NCBI GenBank assembly: GCA_027009095.1
Contig: JALVDG010000346.1
Coordinates: 1 to 8,388, forward strand
Origin: Thiotrichaceae bacterium
Lineage (GTDB): Bacteria > Pseudomonadota > Gammaproteobacteria > Thiotrichales > Thiotrichaceae
Direction: 5' to 3'
DNA: 8,388 nt
The notes beneath the pieces are model-generated. The model saw only the letters and a program-made list of their open reading frames with translations. It was not told the DNA's origin and searched no databases. Both the position numbers and the translations under genes were made by a program. Below, piece by piece: positions 1 to 5,377 of the stretch. How positions within the stretch are numbered: the first letter of the stretch is position 1; every line of letters begins with the position of its first letter.

Positions 1-210
1 CTTTTCTTTGCTTACTTTACTAAAGCATAAGATTCGATAAATCTCATCTAATCTTTTGGCGACGCAAAAGAAAGTAAGTTGTAGCCCTTATACGAAAGAG
101 AGCAAAAGAACCTAAACTCAAAAGGGCTACGAAAACCTTCACTGATATTTTAAAGAGTGACTGCGTAACATCAGTTACTTTAGCTTGTGTTATCCGCACA
201 AGCTAAAGCT
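1..210. repeat. Cluster of inverted repeats in non-coding DNA
   Basis: No convincing gene is seen in 1-266. The stretch is instead packed with short inverted repeats: CTTTTG/CAAAAG (53-58/65-70); GTAGCCCTT/AAGGGCTAC (81-89/122-130, 9 bp perfect, 32-nt loop); ACTGATATT/AACATCAGT (141-149/167-175, one mismatch); and a 12-bp perfect stem (178-189/197-208, 7-nt loop). The left edge, CTTTTCTTTGCTTACTTT (1-18), has an 8-bp complement at 71-78 (AAAGTAAG). Consecutive palindromes of this kind suggest a dispersed intergenic repeat rather than a gene. The window edge may cut it. Its family is not identified. Confidence 0.5.
178..208. repeat. 12-bp perfect stem-loop
   Basis: CTTTAGCTTGTG (178-189) and CACAAGCTAAAG (197-208) are perfect complements around the 7-nt loop TTATCCG. 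No T-run follows on either strand, so it does not look like an ordinary intrinsic terminator. It lies about 60 nt past the stop of the minus-strand lipoprotein gene and could protect or end that transcript, but only the hairpin itself is visible. Confidence 0.55.
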
Positions 211-266
211 TGGACTCCTTGGGTTTGGAAATTATTTATCTGAAAAACTATAGTTTAAAATCAATA

Positions 267-689
267 CTATAATTTTTGCAAAGCGGCATCCGCCTCTTTC
301 ACTACTTTTTTCCCTGCTTGCACTGTTGCAGAGTTAATTGCTCTAATCAAGTCTGGTCTTCGAACTGCTTGACCATTTATTAGCATTTCTGAAGGCACTT
401 TTTCATATTTACCAAATAGTTCCGTATCGGAATCTCCTCCACTCGCAGACTCTAGCTCATACCGACACTCCACATTCATCTCTCTTTGCTCATCAGAGAG
501 TTGAAAAGCTAATATAACAATTTGAGCATCACTATTATCTTTTTGAGTTGCCTGTATATTAGACGGCAGTGCAGAGCCTATCAAAATAGAGGCAACTGAT
601 TGACAGGTTTTAACAGGAGAGTCTAAATCATTTCCAGAACAAGCACTTAAAAGAACACATAAACTACTCAGCAATACTAATTGACGCAT
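267..689 (-). CDS. Small lipoprotein of unknown function
   Basis: The 140-residue product begins with a short basic n-region and a hydrophobic stretch ending in the lipobox LLSAC (residues 13-17), so it should be lipidated at Cys17. Serine at +2 and no Asp at +2 fits the outer-membrane sorting rule of enterobacteria. The mature part is hydrophilic with two further cysteines (C29, C75) that could form a disulfide. I recognise no domain. The C-terminal third (about 105-140) looks helical and Lys/Ala-rich. The start is supported by AAAGGTG about 5 nt before the ATG. It is read alone, with about 220 nt to the next gene upstream, and no T-tracted terminator is visible after it. The lipoprotein nature is well supported; the function is unknown. 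Confidence 0.75.
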   Translation of the reverse strand: MRQLVLLSSLCVLLSACSGNDLDSPVKTCQSVASILIGSALPSNIQATQKDNSDAQIVILAFQLSDEQREMNVECRYELESASGGDSDTELFGKYEKVPSEMLINGQAVRRPDLIRAINSATVQAGKKVVKEADAALQKL

Positions 690-839
690 CTTACACCTTT
701 GTTTGATTTTTAAAGACTGAGGATTCTTACAAGCTCATAATTTTTTAAATTAAAGTCAAAGTTAAAAATCCCTTACAAAAAATATTGTAGCAGGAAAAAG
801 ATGATATATAGCATCCCTGTAGAAACTTTAACAATAAAC

Positions 840-868
840 AAAAAAGCCCAACATAAAGGTTGGGCTTT
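840..868 (-). terminator. Intrinsic terminator of the TM-helix-repeat gene
   Basis: A 10-bp perfect stem (AAAGCCCAAC 843-852 with GTTGGGCTTT 859-868, 6-nt loop) is followed on the minus strand by a run of T (complement of 840-845). It lies about 43 nt past the stop codon at 911, the classic position and form of a Rho-independent terminator. Confidence 0.88.
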
Positions 869-910
869 GTTCAATCCTAATCTATAAGCAAAGTTACAAA
901 CTAATTTATC

Positions 911-2062
911 TTACTTACTTAGCTTATCAGCCCAACTATCAGCCACTTTCTTAGCAGCATCACGACCACCAAAACCAAAGGCTAGTGAAGCTGCAATTGC
1001 TACTGCACCAATGGTGAAACCAAATGCCATATTCACAATATTATCTGCAAGACCCATTGCGCGTAAGCCCATTGCTAAAACTAATCCAAGAATAGCTATT
1101 CTTGCAATACCTGCTAGTGTTTTATTGTTAGGTGCTAATTTTTCATAAGCAATTGAGCTAAGTACACTACCAATTAACAAGATCACACCGCCAACAAGAA
1201 TACCGCCACCGAACTGTAATACTTTTGCGAAAATATTAGAAATAACATCAATACCTAAAGTATTTACCGCTGCTGTTGATGCAGTTAGCATTGAGAAAAA
1301 CATAATAGAGCCACTAATTAATTTAGTGGGTGTAAATGAACTTGAGAAAATACTTTGAATACCTAATTTTTCAGGCATTGCATCTATATTCATTCCCTCG
1401 AATATTCCTGATAAAATAGAGATAACAAATTTTGCTACAAAATAGGCTACCATCAAAATAATACCCGCTCCTATAATATTAGGGATAGCTGCCATTAATT
1501 TATTAATTAAATCTGATGCAGGAACGGTAATAGCAGGAATATTAAGCACACCGAGCGCTGCTACAATAATTGGCAAAAAAACAGCGGCAAAACTAAAAGA
1601 ACTGCCAATTTTTGAGACTTTAATACTGTCATTACCCGTTTTATCAAGCAACTGACGATCAACTTTGCTTAGACCAACACCTACTAATTCAGACACTATT
1701 TTTGCAATAACCCAACCAGCATAGCCAATAACACCCGCACCTATAATATTAGGTATGGCAGATAGGAATTTATTAACCATTCCTTTCAATGGAGCTAGTA
1801 CATCGGTTAATCCAAAGTGCTGAAGTACTGCCATTAATACAAAAATTGTTAAAATTGCTTTTATTAAAGAAGCAATAGGCTGTGCAAGATTTGTACTTTC
1901 TAAAAAACCTATATTATTTAATATTTTCTTAAAGATACTCGAAACAAATTTAACAATTAGTAAACCAATAACAAGAATCAATAAACCGATTAAGGCATGC
2001 CCTAATTTGCCAGAACCAAGCGATCCTAAGCTACTTGTTAATGAGGAAATAAATCCATCCAT
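911..2062 (-). CDS. TM-helix-repeat membrane protein, MscS-related channel family
   Basis: A 383-residue, very hydrophobic inner-membrane protein with several predicted membrane helices (roughly 21-41, 62-82, 100-125, 155-180, 190-217, 250-270, 285-305, 315-340, 345-365). Two copies of the motif AIPNIIGAG (102-110 and 192-200) start helices in an internally repeated unit about 90 residues long, as in the conserved TM-helix repeat family (PF05552) often annotated as mechanosensitive ion channel. The C-terminal SLAFGFGGRDAAKKVADSW (359-377) matches the GxGGRDAA end typical of these proteins. The MscS beta-domain and cytoplasmic vestibule are not present, so gating by tension is only inferred. 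The frame is open to a GTG at 2125, but the ATG at 2062 has GGAG 7 nt upstream and the GTG has none, so I start at 2062. It ends at a clear terminator. A gene symbol is not justified. Confidence 0.85.
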   Translation of the reverse strand: MDGFISSLTSSLGSLGSGKLGHALIGLLILVIGLLIVKFVSSIFKKILNNIGFLESTNLAQPIASLIKAILTIFVLMAVLQHFGLTDVLAPLKGMVNKFLSAIPNIIGAGVIGYAGWVIAKIVSELVGVGLSKVDRQLLDKTGNDSIKVSKIGSSFSFAAVFLPIIVAALGVLNIPAITVPASDLINKLMAAIPNIIGAGIILMVAYFVAKFVISILSGIFEGMNIDAMPEKLGIQSIFSSSFTPTKLISGSIMFFSMLTASTAAVNTLGIDVISNIFAKVLQFGGGILVGGVILLIGSVLSSIAYEKLAPNNKTLAGIARIAILGLVLAMGLRAMGLADNIVNMAFGFTIGAVAIAASLAFGFGGRDAAKKVADSWADKLSK

Positions 2063-2069
2063 GATAATA

Positions 2070-2073
2070 CTCC
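2070..2073 (-). promoter_or_regulatory. Ribosome binding site fixing the channel-like gene start
   Basis: GGAG on the minus strand lies 7 nt before the ATG at 2062-2060. The farther GTG at 2125 has no purine-rich site in front, so this decides for the shorter protein. Confidence 0.7.
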
Positions 2074-2199
2074 AATTACTGTTTTTAAGGTGTTTTTCAC
2101 AATTTGCAAGCGTTAAATAGTCCACTTACATTCATCATTCATATACCAACCAAGATCCTACTCTTCACTACTACATTAAGGAATGTAAATAATAAAATC

Positions 2200-2329
2200 G
2201 TAACTACTCAGATTGCGGTACTCTAATTTTATTTGAGTTCAAGGCAAAGAGGCGGAGTTTATAAGCATAAATGAGTACTTTTAACGCAGAAATCGGGCAA
2301 ACAAAATAGAGTGCGAGCTGGGTAGTTAC
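2200..2329. repeat. 130-bp MITE-like palindromic element
   Basis: The element starts with GTAACTACTCAG (2200-2211) and ends with CTGGGTAGTTAC (2318-2329), inverted copies matching at 11 of 12 positions. The match resumes further in: ACTCTA (2220-2225) with TAGAGT (2307-2312), then TTTTATTTG (2227-2235) with CAAACAAAA (2298-2306), one mismatch. Each arm is thus about 32-36 nt. The centre holds another pair, GTACTC/GAGTAC (2218-2223/2273-2278). AAAATC occurs at 2194-2199 and again at 2332-2337, a possible target duplication although the flanks are A-rich. No open reading frame of note lies inside. It sits 7 nt past the stop of the OmpA-domain gene. A non-autonomous transposable element or an REP-type interspersed repeat are the main readings. 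Confidence 0.6.
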
Positions 2330-2336
2330 AAAAAAT

Positions 2337-3305
2337 CTACTTAATAATAAGATCTATTCTACGATTATTTCTACGTCCACGCTTAGTCTTATTGCTAGCA
2401 ACGGGCTCAGCATCCCCTATACCTTCAATACTTATCCGCTTAGGATCTATGCCCAATTTAACTAAAGCCTTTTTCATGCTACCACTACGGAACAATGATA
2501 ATTGAGCATTCTTTTTGGATGACCCTCTATTATCAGAGTGCCCGCGAATAACAATATTAATATCCTTATAGGTATTTAATAAAGCTGCAGTCGAGGCAAC
2601 CTGATAATCAGATTGTGGACTTAGCTCTTTAGACCCTGTTTCAAAATAGACCCTATCAAAAATTATTGGCGTATCTCTATCACCTTTGATAATCGCCTCT
2701 CTAAATTTATTTTCAAATCCATCTTTTGGAATTTCAACTTTCTGCCCATTAGGAAGTAGGTAAATTAAATCATTAGAGACTACTTCCTCGTGCTTTTCTT
2801 CTTTGAGATCTTCAGTCTTTTGTAAAACGTCATTCACTTTAGGTGCGGCTTCTACCGTACTTTTTTGCGCCTGCACCTCTTGAGAGGTTGTTGCTAATTG
2901 CTGCTCCGCATTCTTGTCTTTTTGCTCCTCCTTATCAATTTTAGCCTTCAATTGAGCTAAGTCTTCTTTAGGACTTTCCTTGGACTTGTTGTCTAGCTCA
3001 ACTGATGACTTGGCAAGCTCCACTTCCGCTTTCGCTTCTTCAACAGCAATCGAATTATTTGGAGGAGATATTGTAGAATTTGAAGAGAGGGGAGCAGAAT
3101 CACTTTTAAGGCTTAGTTTTCCAGCCTCTGAACTCCCTAAACTGGTCAAGGTATAACCTTGTGATGAGCCTTCTGGAGAAATATTTTGATTATTATTCCC
3201 CGCAAAGCCACCTGATAAATACCAGTACAAGAGTCCAAAAAATGTAATGACAATTCCTGAAATAATATATTCTTGCAAGGTAGTGACGTCATTATCCTTT
3301 GACAT
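2337..3305 (-). CDS. Membrane-anchored OmpA-domain (peptidoglycan-binding) protein
   Basis: 322 residues. A single membrane helix near the N-terminus (13-31) lacks a cleavage site or lipobox, so the protein is probably anchored in the inner membrane with the rest in the periplasm. Residues 35-85 are Ser/Asn/Gly-rich linker, and 86-175 are Lys/Glu/Gln-rich and likely coiled coil or extended. Residues about 212-322 form an OmpA C-terminal domain: FETGSKELSP, then GHSDNRG (255-261), LSLFRS (269-274) and RRNNRRIDL (311-319). D258 and R273 align with the Asp and Arg that hold diaminopimelate in this family. No beta-barrel is present, so this is not a porin. GGAAG lies 6 nt before the ATG. It is followed on the same strand by the TM-helix-repeat gene, 274 nt away with the palindromic element between, so co-transcription is uncertain. 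The role is inferred as linking the membrane to the wall. Confidence 0.88.
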   Translation of the reverse strand: MSKDNDVTTLQEYIISGIVITFFGLLYWYLSGGFAGNNNQNISPEGSSQGYTLTSLGSSEAGKLSLKSDSAPLSSNSTISPPNNSIAVEEAKAEVELAKSSVELDNKSKESPKEDLAQLKAKIDKEEQKDKNAEQQLATTSQEVQAQKSTVEAAPKVNDVLQKTEDLKEEKHEEVVSNDLIYLLPNGQKVEIPKDGFENKFREAIIKGDRDTPIIFDRVYFETGSKELSPQSDYQVASTAALLNTYKDINIVIRGHSDNRGSSKKNAQLSLFRSGSMKKALVKLGIDPKRISIEGIGDAEPVASNKTKRGRRNNRRIDLIIK

Positions 3306-3335
3306 ATCATTCTTCCATAATTTTTATTCACCGTT

Positions 3336-3364
3336 AGAATAATGTACAAATACAAATTAATCAA
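3336..3364 (-). promoter_or_regulatory. Possible sigma70 promoter of the OmpA-domain gene
   Basis: Read on the minus strand, TTGATT (complement of 3359-3364) and TATTCT (complement of 3336-3341) are separated by exactly 17 nt, each matching four of six consensus bases. Transcription would start near 3328, about 20 nt before the ATG. In AT-rich DNA such matches arise by chance, so confidence is limited. Confidence 0.35.
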
Positions 3365-3421
3365 ATAGACATTATTATTCTTTCAAAAGTTCGCTTAACA
3401 AACAAACTTATAGACTGACTC

Positions 3422-3448
3422 TTGTCTCAATATAGAAACTGATATAAG
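3422..3448 (+). promoter_or_regulatory. Possible promoter of the tRNA-Ser gene
   Basis: TATAAG (3443-3448) is a five-of-six match to the -10 box and is followed by CTCCCC, a C-rich discriminator of the sort found in growth-rate-controlled stable-RNA promoters. TTGTCT (3422-3427) is a candidate -35, though the spacer of 15 nt is short. The predicted leader before the tRNA would be about 45 nt. Confidence 0.3.
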
Positions 3449-3499
3449 CTCCCCTCATCTTACGATAGTGTGTATATTTATCTCTATCTAAAACTCCAT

Positions 3500-3589
3500 G
3501 GAAGAGTGTCCGAGTGGCCGATGGAGCACGCTTGGAAAGCGTGTGTACATTTATCCGTACCGAGGGTTCGAATCCCTCCTCTTCCGCCA
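3500..3589 (+). tRNA. tRNA-Ser (anticodon GGA)
   Basis: The acceptor stem GGAAGAG (3500-3506) pairs perfectly with CTCTTCC (3579-3585), followed by discriminator G3586 and an encoded CCA (3587-3589). The anticodon arm is CACGC (3527-3531), loop TTGGAAA, GCGTG (3539-3543), putting anticodon GGA at 3534-3536, which reads UCC and UCU. A long variable arm with GTAC/GTAC pairing marks a class II tRNA, as expected for serine. The T arm is GAGGG-TTCGAAT-CCCTC. Every part expected of a functional bacterial tRNA-Ser is intact. It stands alone between divergent and convergent minus-strand genes; no terminator is obvious after it. Confidence 0.97.
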
Positions 3590-3724
3590 ATTCCAAACAT
3601 CAAGGCATCAAAAAACGCCCTGATACCCGCTAGATCAACACTTCCTATTATTATTAAATACCACGACATTAATATAAACATGCTGGTATTGATTCTAAAA
3701 AGCTGGTAAATTTTGGAACAGCCA

Positions 3725-3753
3725 AGCCTCCAGATACCGGCTTATCAGAGGCT
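3725..3753. repeat. Hairpin downstream of the amidase gene
   Basis: AGCCTC (3725-3730) pairs with GAGGCT (3748-3753), and GATA (3733-3736) with TATC (3743-3746), giving a stem with a small internal loop, 20 nt past the amidase stop at 3774. No T-run follows on the minus strand, so it is not a typical intrinsic terminator; it may stabilise or weakly end the transcript. Nothing else is recognised in 3590-3773. Confidence 0.4.
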
Positions 3754-3773
3754 CGTACCACCTGGTTGATGTA

Positions 3774-4436
3774 CTAAATTCTAGGCTTAGCAACACTCCA
3801 CACACCAATGCGTTGTGCCGCAAAATAAGCAACTAATGCTCCCAAACGTTTTAATCGTGGCTTTAACCAACGTGCTTGCTCAGGACAGCTAATTTCACCT
3901 AGTTCTAGGACTAGCTCTGCATCGCTCGCTTGCGTGTAATAATAATTATAATATCTACTAAGATTTTTTGAGAAGTTATCAGGCATCCACTTGAAGGGAA
4001 ATATAGGACGGTAAATCTGCTTCCAAGCACGTGCCGCACTTCTGTCTGAATAATGAGGATAGCCTATCGACGCTCCTGTTCGGCAAGCTCTATTGCTCCC
4101 ATCAAAATGAATCGATAAGGCTAACTGTATATTACTCTTTCGTTTATGATCTGCTTTTGCACGAATAACACTAACACCCGCATTGCGTAATATACGTGTC
4201 GCTTCATCTGCAACTATCGTATTCCAATCCATCTCTCGTCCATAAGCAGAAACAGAGCCTGTATTACCAAATATCCGCCCTTCATGCCCTGCCTGAATGT
4301 ATACATTTGCATCTTCAGGCTGCTTATCGTAATCATCTATAAGTAAAACAAATACTCCAATTAGAATGATTATTAATAAGAAAGCCACTAGGTTTGATTG
4401 ATCTGATTTTTTTACTTCTTTTTTTAAATCGTCCAA
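3774..4436 (-). CDS. Membrane-anchored N-acetylmuramoyl-L-alanine amidase, Amidase_3 type
   Basis: Cuts the bond between muramic acid and the stem peptide in this zinc enzyme family. Numbered from the upstream TTG at 4496 (240 residues): a membrane helix at 36-53, then the catalytic domain from about 64 to 230. Visible zinc ligands are H71 (IQAGHEG), E88 (GREMDWN) and H130 (LALSIHFDG); the catalytic glutamate is probably E198 in LVLELGEIS. The usual loop with an Arg and AN motif before the SIH strand is shortened. C138 and C204 could form a disulfide. The anchor places the enzyme in the periplasm on the inner membrane. No ATG is available in frame; I prefer the TTG at 4436 (220 residues) because GGGAG lies 8 nt before it, whereas the TTG at 4496 has no such site. 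The gene is divergent from the CDGSH operon. Enzyme class is well supported; the physiological role is unknown. Confidence 0.82.
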   Translation of the reverse strand: MDDLKKEVKKSDQSNLVAFLLIIILIGVFVLLIDDYDKQPEDANVYIQAGHEGRIFGNTGSVSAYGREMDWNTIVADEATRILRNAGVSVIRAKADHKRKSNIQLALSIHFDGSNRACRTGASIGYPHYSDRSAARAWKQIYRPIFPFKWMPDNFSKNLSRYYNYYYTQASDAELVLELGEISCPEQARWLKPRLKRLGALVAYFAAQRIGVWSVAKPRI

Positions 4437-4444
4437 GGACTTAA

Positions 4445-4449
4445 CTCCC
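4445..4449 (-). promoter_or_regulatory. Ribosome binding site favouring the internal TTG start of the amidase
   Basis: GGGAG on the minus strand is placed 8 nt before the TTG codon at 4436-4434. It supports the 220-residue form over initiation at the TTG at 4496, which directly follows an in-frame stop and a purine-poor stretch. Confidence 0.45.
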
Positions 4450-4563
4450 AAAATATTGATAAGTACATCAACCAGTCTAACTGATAAATAATACAAGATT
4501 CATAAAAATTCATCTAAGTATTAAGCCCTTCAATCACCCTAAAGTTTTCAAGAGAGATTGATG

Positions 4564-4592
4564 TTTAAAGTAAAAAGCTGCATTGTTATGCT
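4564..4592 (+). promoter_or_regulatory. Likely promoter of the CDGSH-gloA operon
   Basis: TTTAAA (4564-4569) and TATGCT (4587-4592) are 17 nt apart, and TG at 4584-4585 precedes the -10 box by one base, an extended -10. The start of transcription would fall near 4599, a few bases before the ribosome binding site AGGAAAG at 4605. The position directly upstream of the first gene makes it believable. Confidence 0.42.
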
Positions 4593-4616
4593 TTGATTAT
4601 ATATAGGAAAGACGTT

Positions 4617-4865
4617 ATGCCTCATAGATCACAACCTGTCATTGCAAAAAAGGGACCTTATGTTGTTGAGTTAGAAACAGGAAAAACCTATTATTGGTGC
4701 TCTTGTGGTCGCTCAGAAAACCAACCATTTTGTGACGGTTCTCATAAGGGAACTCATTTCGAACCTGTAAAAATAGAGGTAGATGAAACCAAGAAAGTGG
4801 GTCTTTGTGGTTGTAAACACACTAAAAAAGCTCCTCGCTGTGATCGAAGTCATAGTAAACTATAG
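4617..4865 (+). CDS. Double-CDGSH iron-sulfur protein
   Basis: An 82-residue soluble protein with two iron-sulfur binding repeats. The first is C28-x-C30-x8-C39-DGSH43; the second is C64-x-C66-x8-C75-DRSH79. Both keep the three-Cys/one-His ligand set of the CDGSH (mitoNEET) family, so each should hold a [2Fe-2S] cluster; the second has Arg in place of the usual Gly. Small bacterial proteins of this kind are thought to act in electron transfer or cluster handling, but a partner cannot be named from sequence. The frame is open to a TTG at 4593, yet the ATG at 4617 with AGGAAAG (4605-4611) five nt upstream is the clear start. The stop is 12 nt before gloA, whose AGGA site overlaps it, so the two genes form an operon. 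Confidence 0.93.
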   Translation: MPHRSQPVIAKKGPYVVELETGKTYYWCSCGRSENQPFCDGSHKGTHFEPVKIEVDETKKVGLCGCKHTKKAPRCDRSHSKL

Positions 4866-4877
4866 GATTATATAATA

Positions 4878-5261
4878 ATGAGAATTCTTCATACCATGCT
4901 GCGTGTCGGCAACCTACAACGCTCTATTGATTTCTATACCCGAGTGATGCAGATGACATTACTTCGTCAAAAGGATTACCCAGAAGGAAAATTTACACTT
5001 GCTTTTCTGGGCTATGGGGACGAAAAAAATAATACAGTACTTGAGCTAACTCATAATTGGGATACTGATTCTTACGATTTAGGCACTGCTTTTGGTCACA
5101 TAGCCATTGAAGTTGACGATGTTTACAAGGCGACTGCTGATATTAAGCAAAACGGTGGCAAAATTATACGTGAAGCTGGAAAAATGAATGCGGGCACGAC
5201 CATTATTGCCTTTATCGAGGATCCTGACGGATATCAAATTGAGCTAATAGGGAAGAAGTAA
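4878..5261 (+). CDS. gloA: Lactoylglutathione lyase (glyoxalase I)
   Basis: Converts the hemithioacetal of methylglyoxal and glutathione to S-lactoylglutathione in the cytoplasm, the first step of methylglyoxal detoxification. The 127-residue protein is a single VOC-fold chain and keeps all four metal ligands at the same positions as the E. coli enzyme: H5, E56, H74 and E122. It is of the short bacterial class that usually prefers nickel or cobalt over zinc, which is knowledge of the family. Typical blocks are [14 protein letters not shown] (7-20), [10 protein letters not shown] (73-82) and [11 protein letters not shown] (114-124). It is the second gene of an operon after the CDGSH protein, with AGGA overlapping the upstream stop, and ends at a strong terminator. 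No gloB is visible here. Identification is secure. Confidence 0.96.
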   Translation: MRILHTMLRVGNLQRSIDFYTRVMQMTLLRQKDYPEGKFTLAFLGYGDEKNNTVLELTHNWDTDSYDLGTAFGHIAIEVDDVYKATADIKQNGGKIIREAGKMNAGTTIIAFIEDPDGYQIELIGKK

Positions 5262-5315
5262 AAAATACACATAAAATAGACTCCTAAGAACTAACGTTTC
5301 AACCATATCACCTAT

Positions 5316-5350
5316 AAAAAAGCCTCTGAAAATTATTCAGGGGCTTTTTT
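5316..5350. terminator. Bidirectional terminator between gloA and the LysM lipoprotein gene
   Basis: GCCTCTGAA (5322-5330) pairs with TTCAGGGGC (5336-5344) around the loop AATTA, with one G-T pair, and is flanked by six A (5316-5321) and six T (5345-5350). It therefore offers a U-tract on either strand, and it lies 54 nt after gloA and 27 nt after the convergent lipoprotein gene. Confidence 0.9.
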
Positions 5351-5377
5351 ATCTCACTATCACTACAAGTGTCACGA

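Noticed and set aside
2063..2125. 21-residue N-terminal extension of the TM-helix-repeat protein from a GTG
   Set aside because: No ribosome binding site precedes the GTG, while GGAG precedes the internal ATG; the extension is polar and not family-like.
3146..3364. 72-codon open frame overlapping the 5' end of the OmpA-domain gene
   Set aside because: Out of frame with a well-supported gene and without recognisable sequence.
3599..3635. Weak inverted repeat TCAAGGC/GCCCTGA after the tRNA as its terminator
   Set aside because: The stem has a mismatch and no T-run follows on the plus strand.
3408..3709. Three open frames overlapping the tRNA on both strands (3408-3596, 3470-3709, 3484-3681)
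   Set aside because: They cross an intact tRNA-Ser. Peptides such as EEEGFEPSVR and GGRGGIRTLG are well-known false translations of tRNA genes.
5351..5377. A lost M23/LytM domain after the LysM domain through a frameshift
   Set aside because: Only 27 nt separate the stop from a strong terminator, so there is no room for remnants of such a domain.
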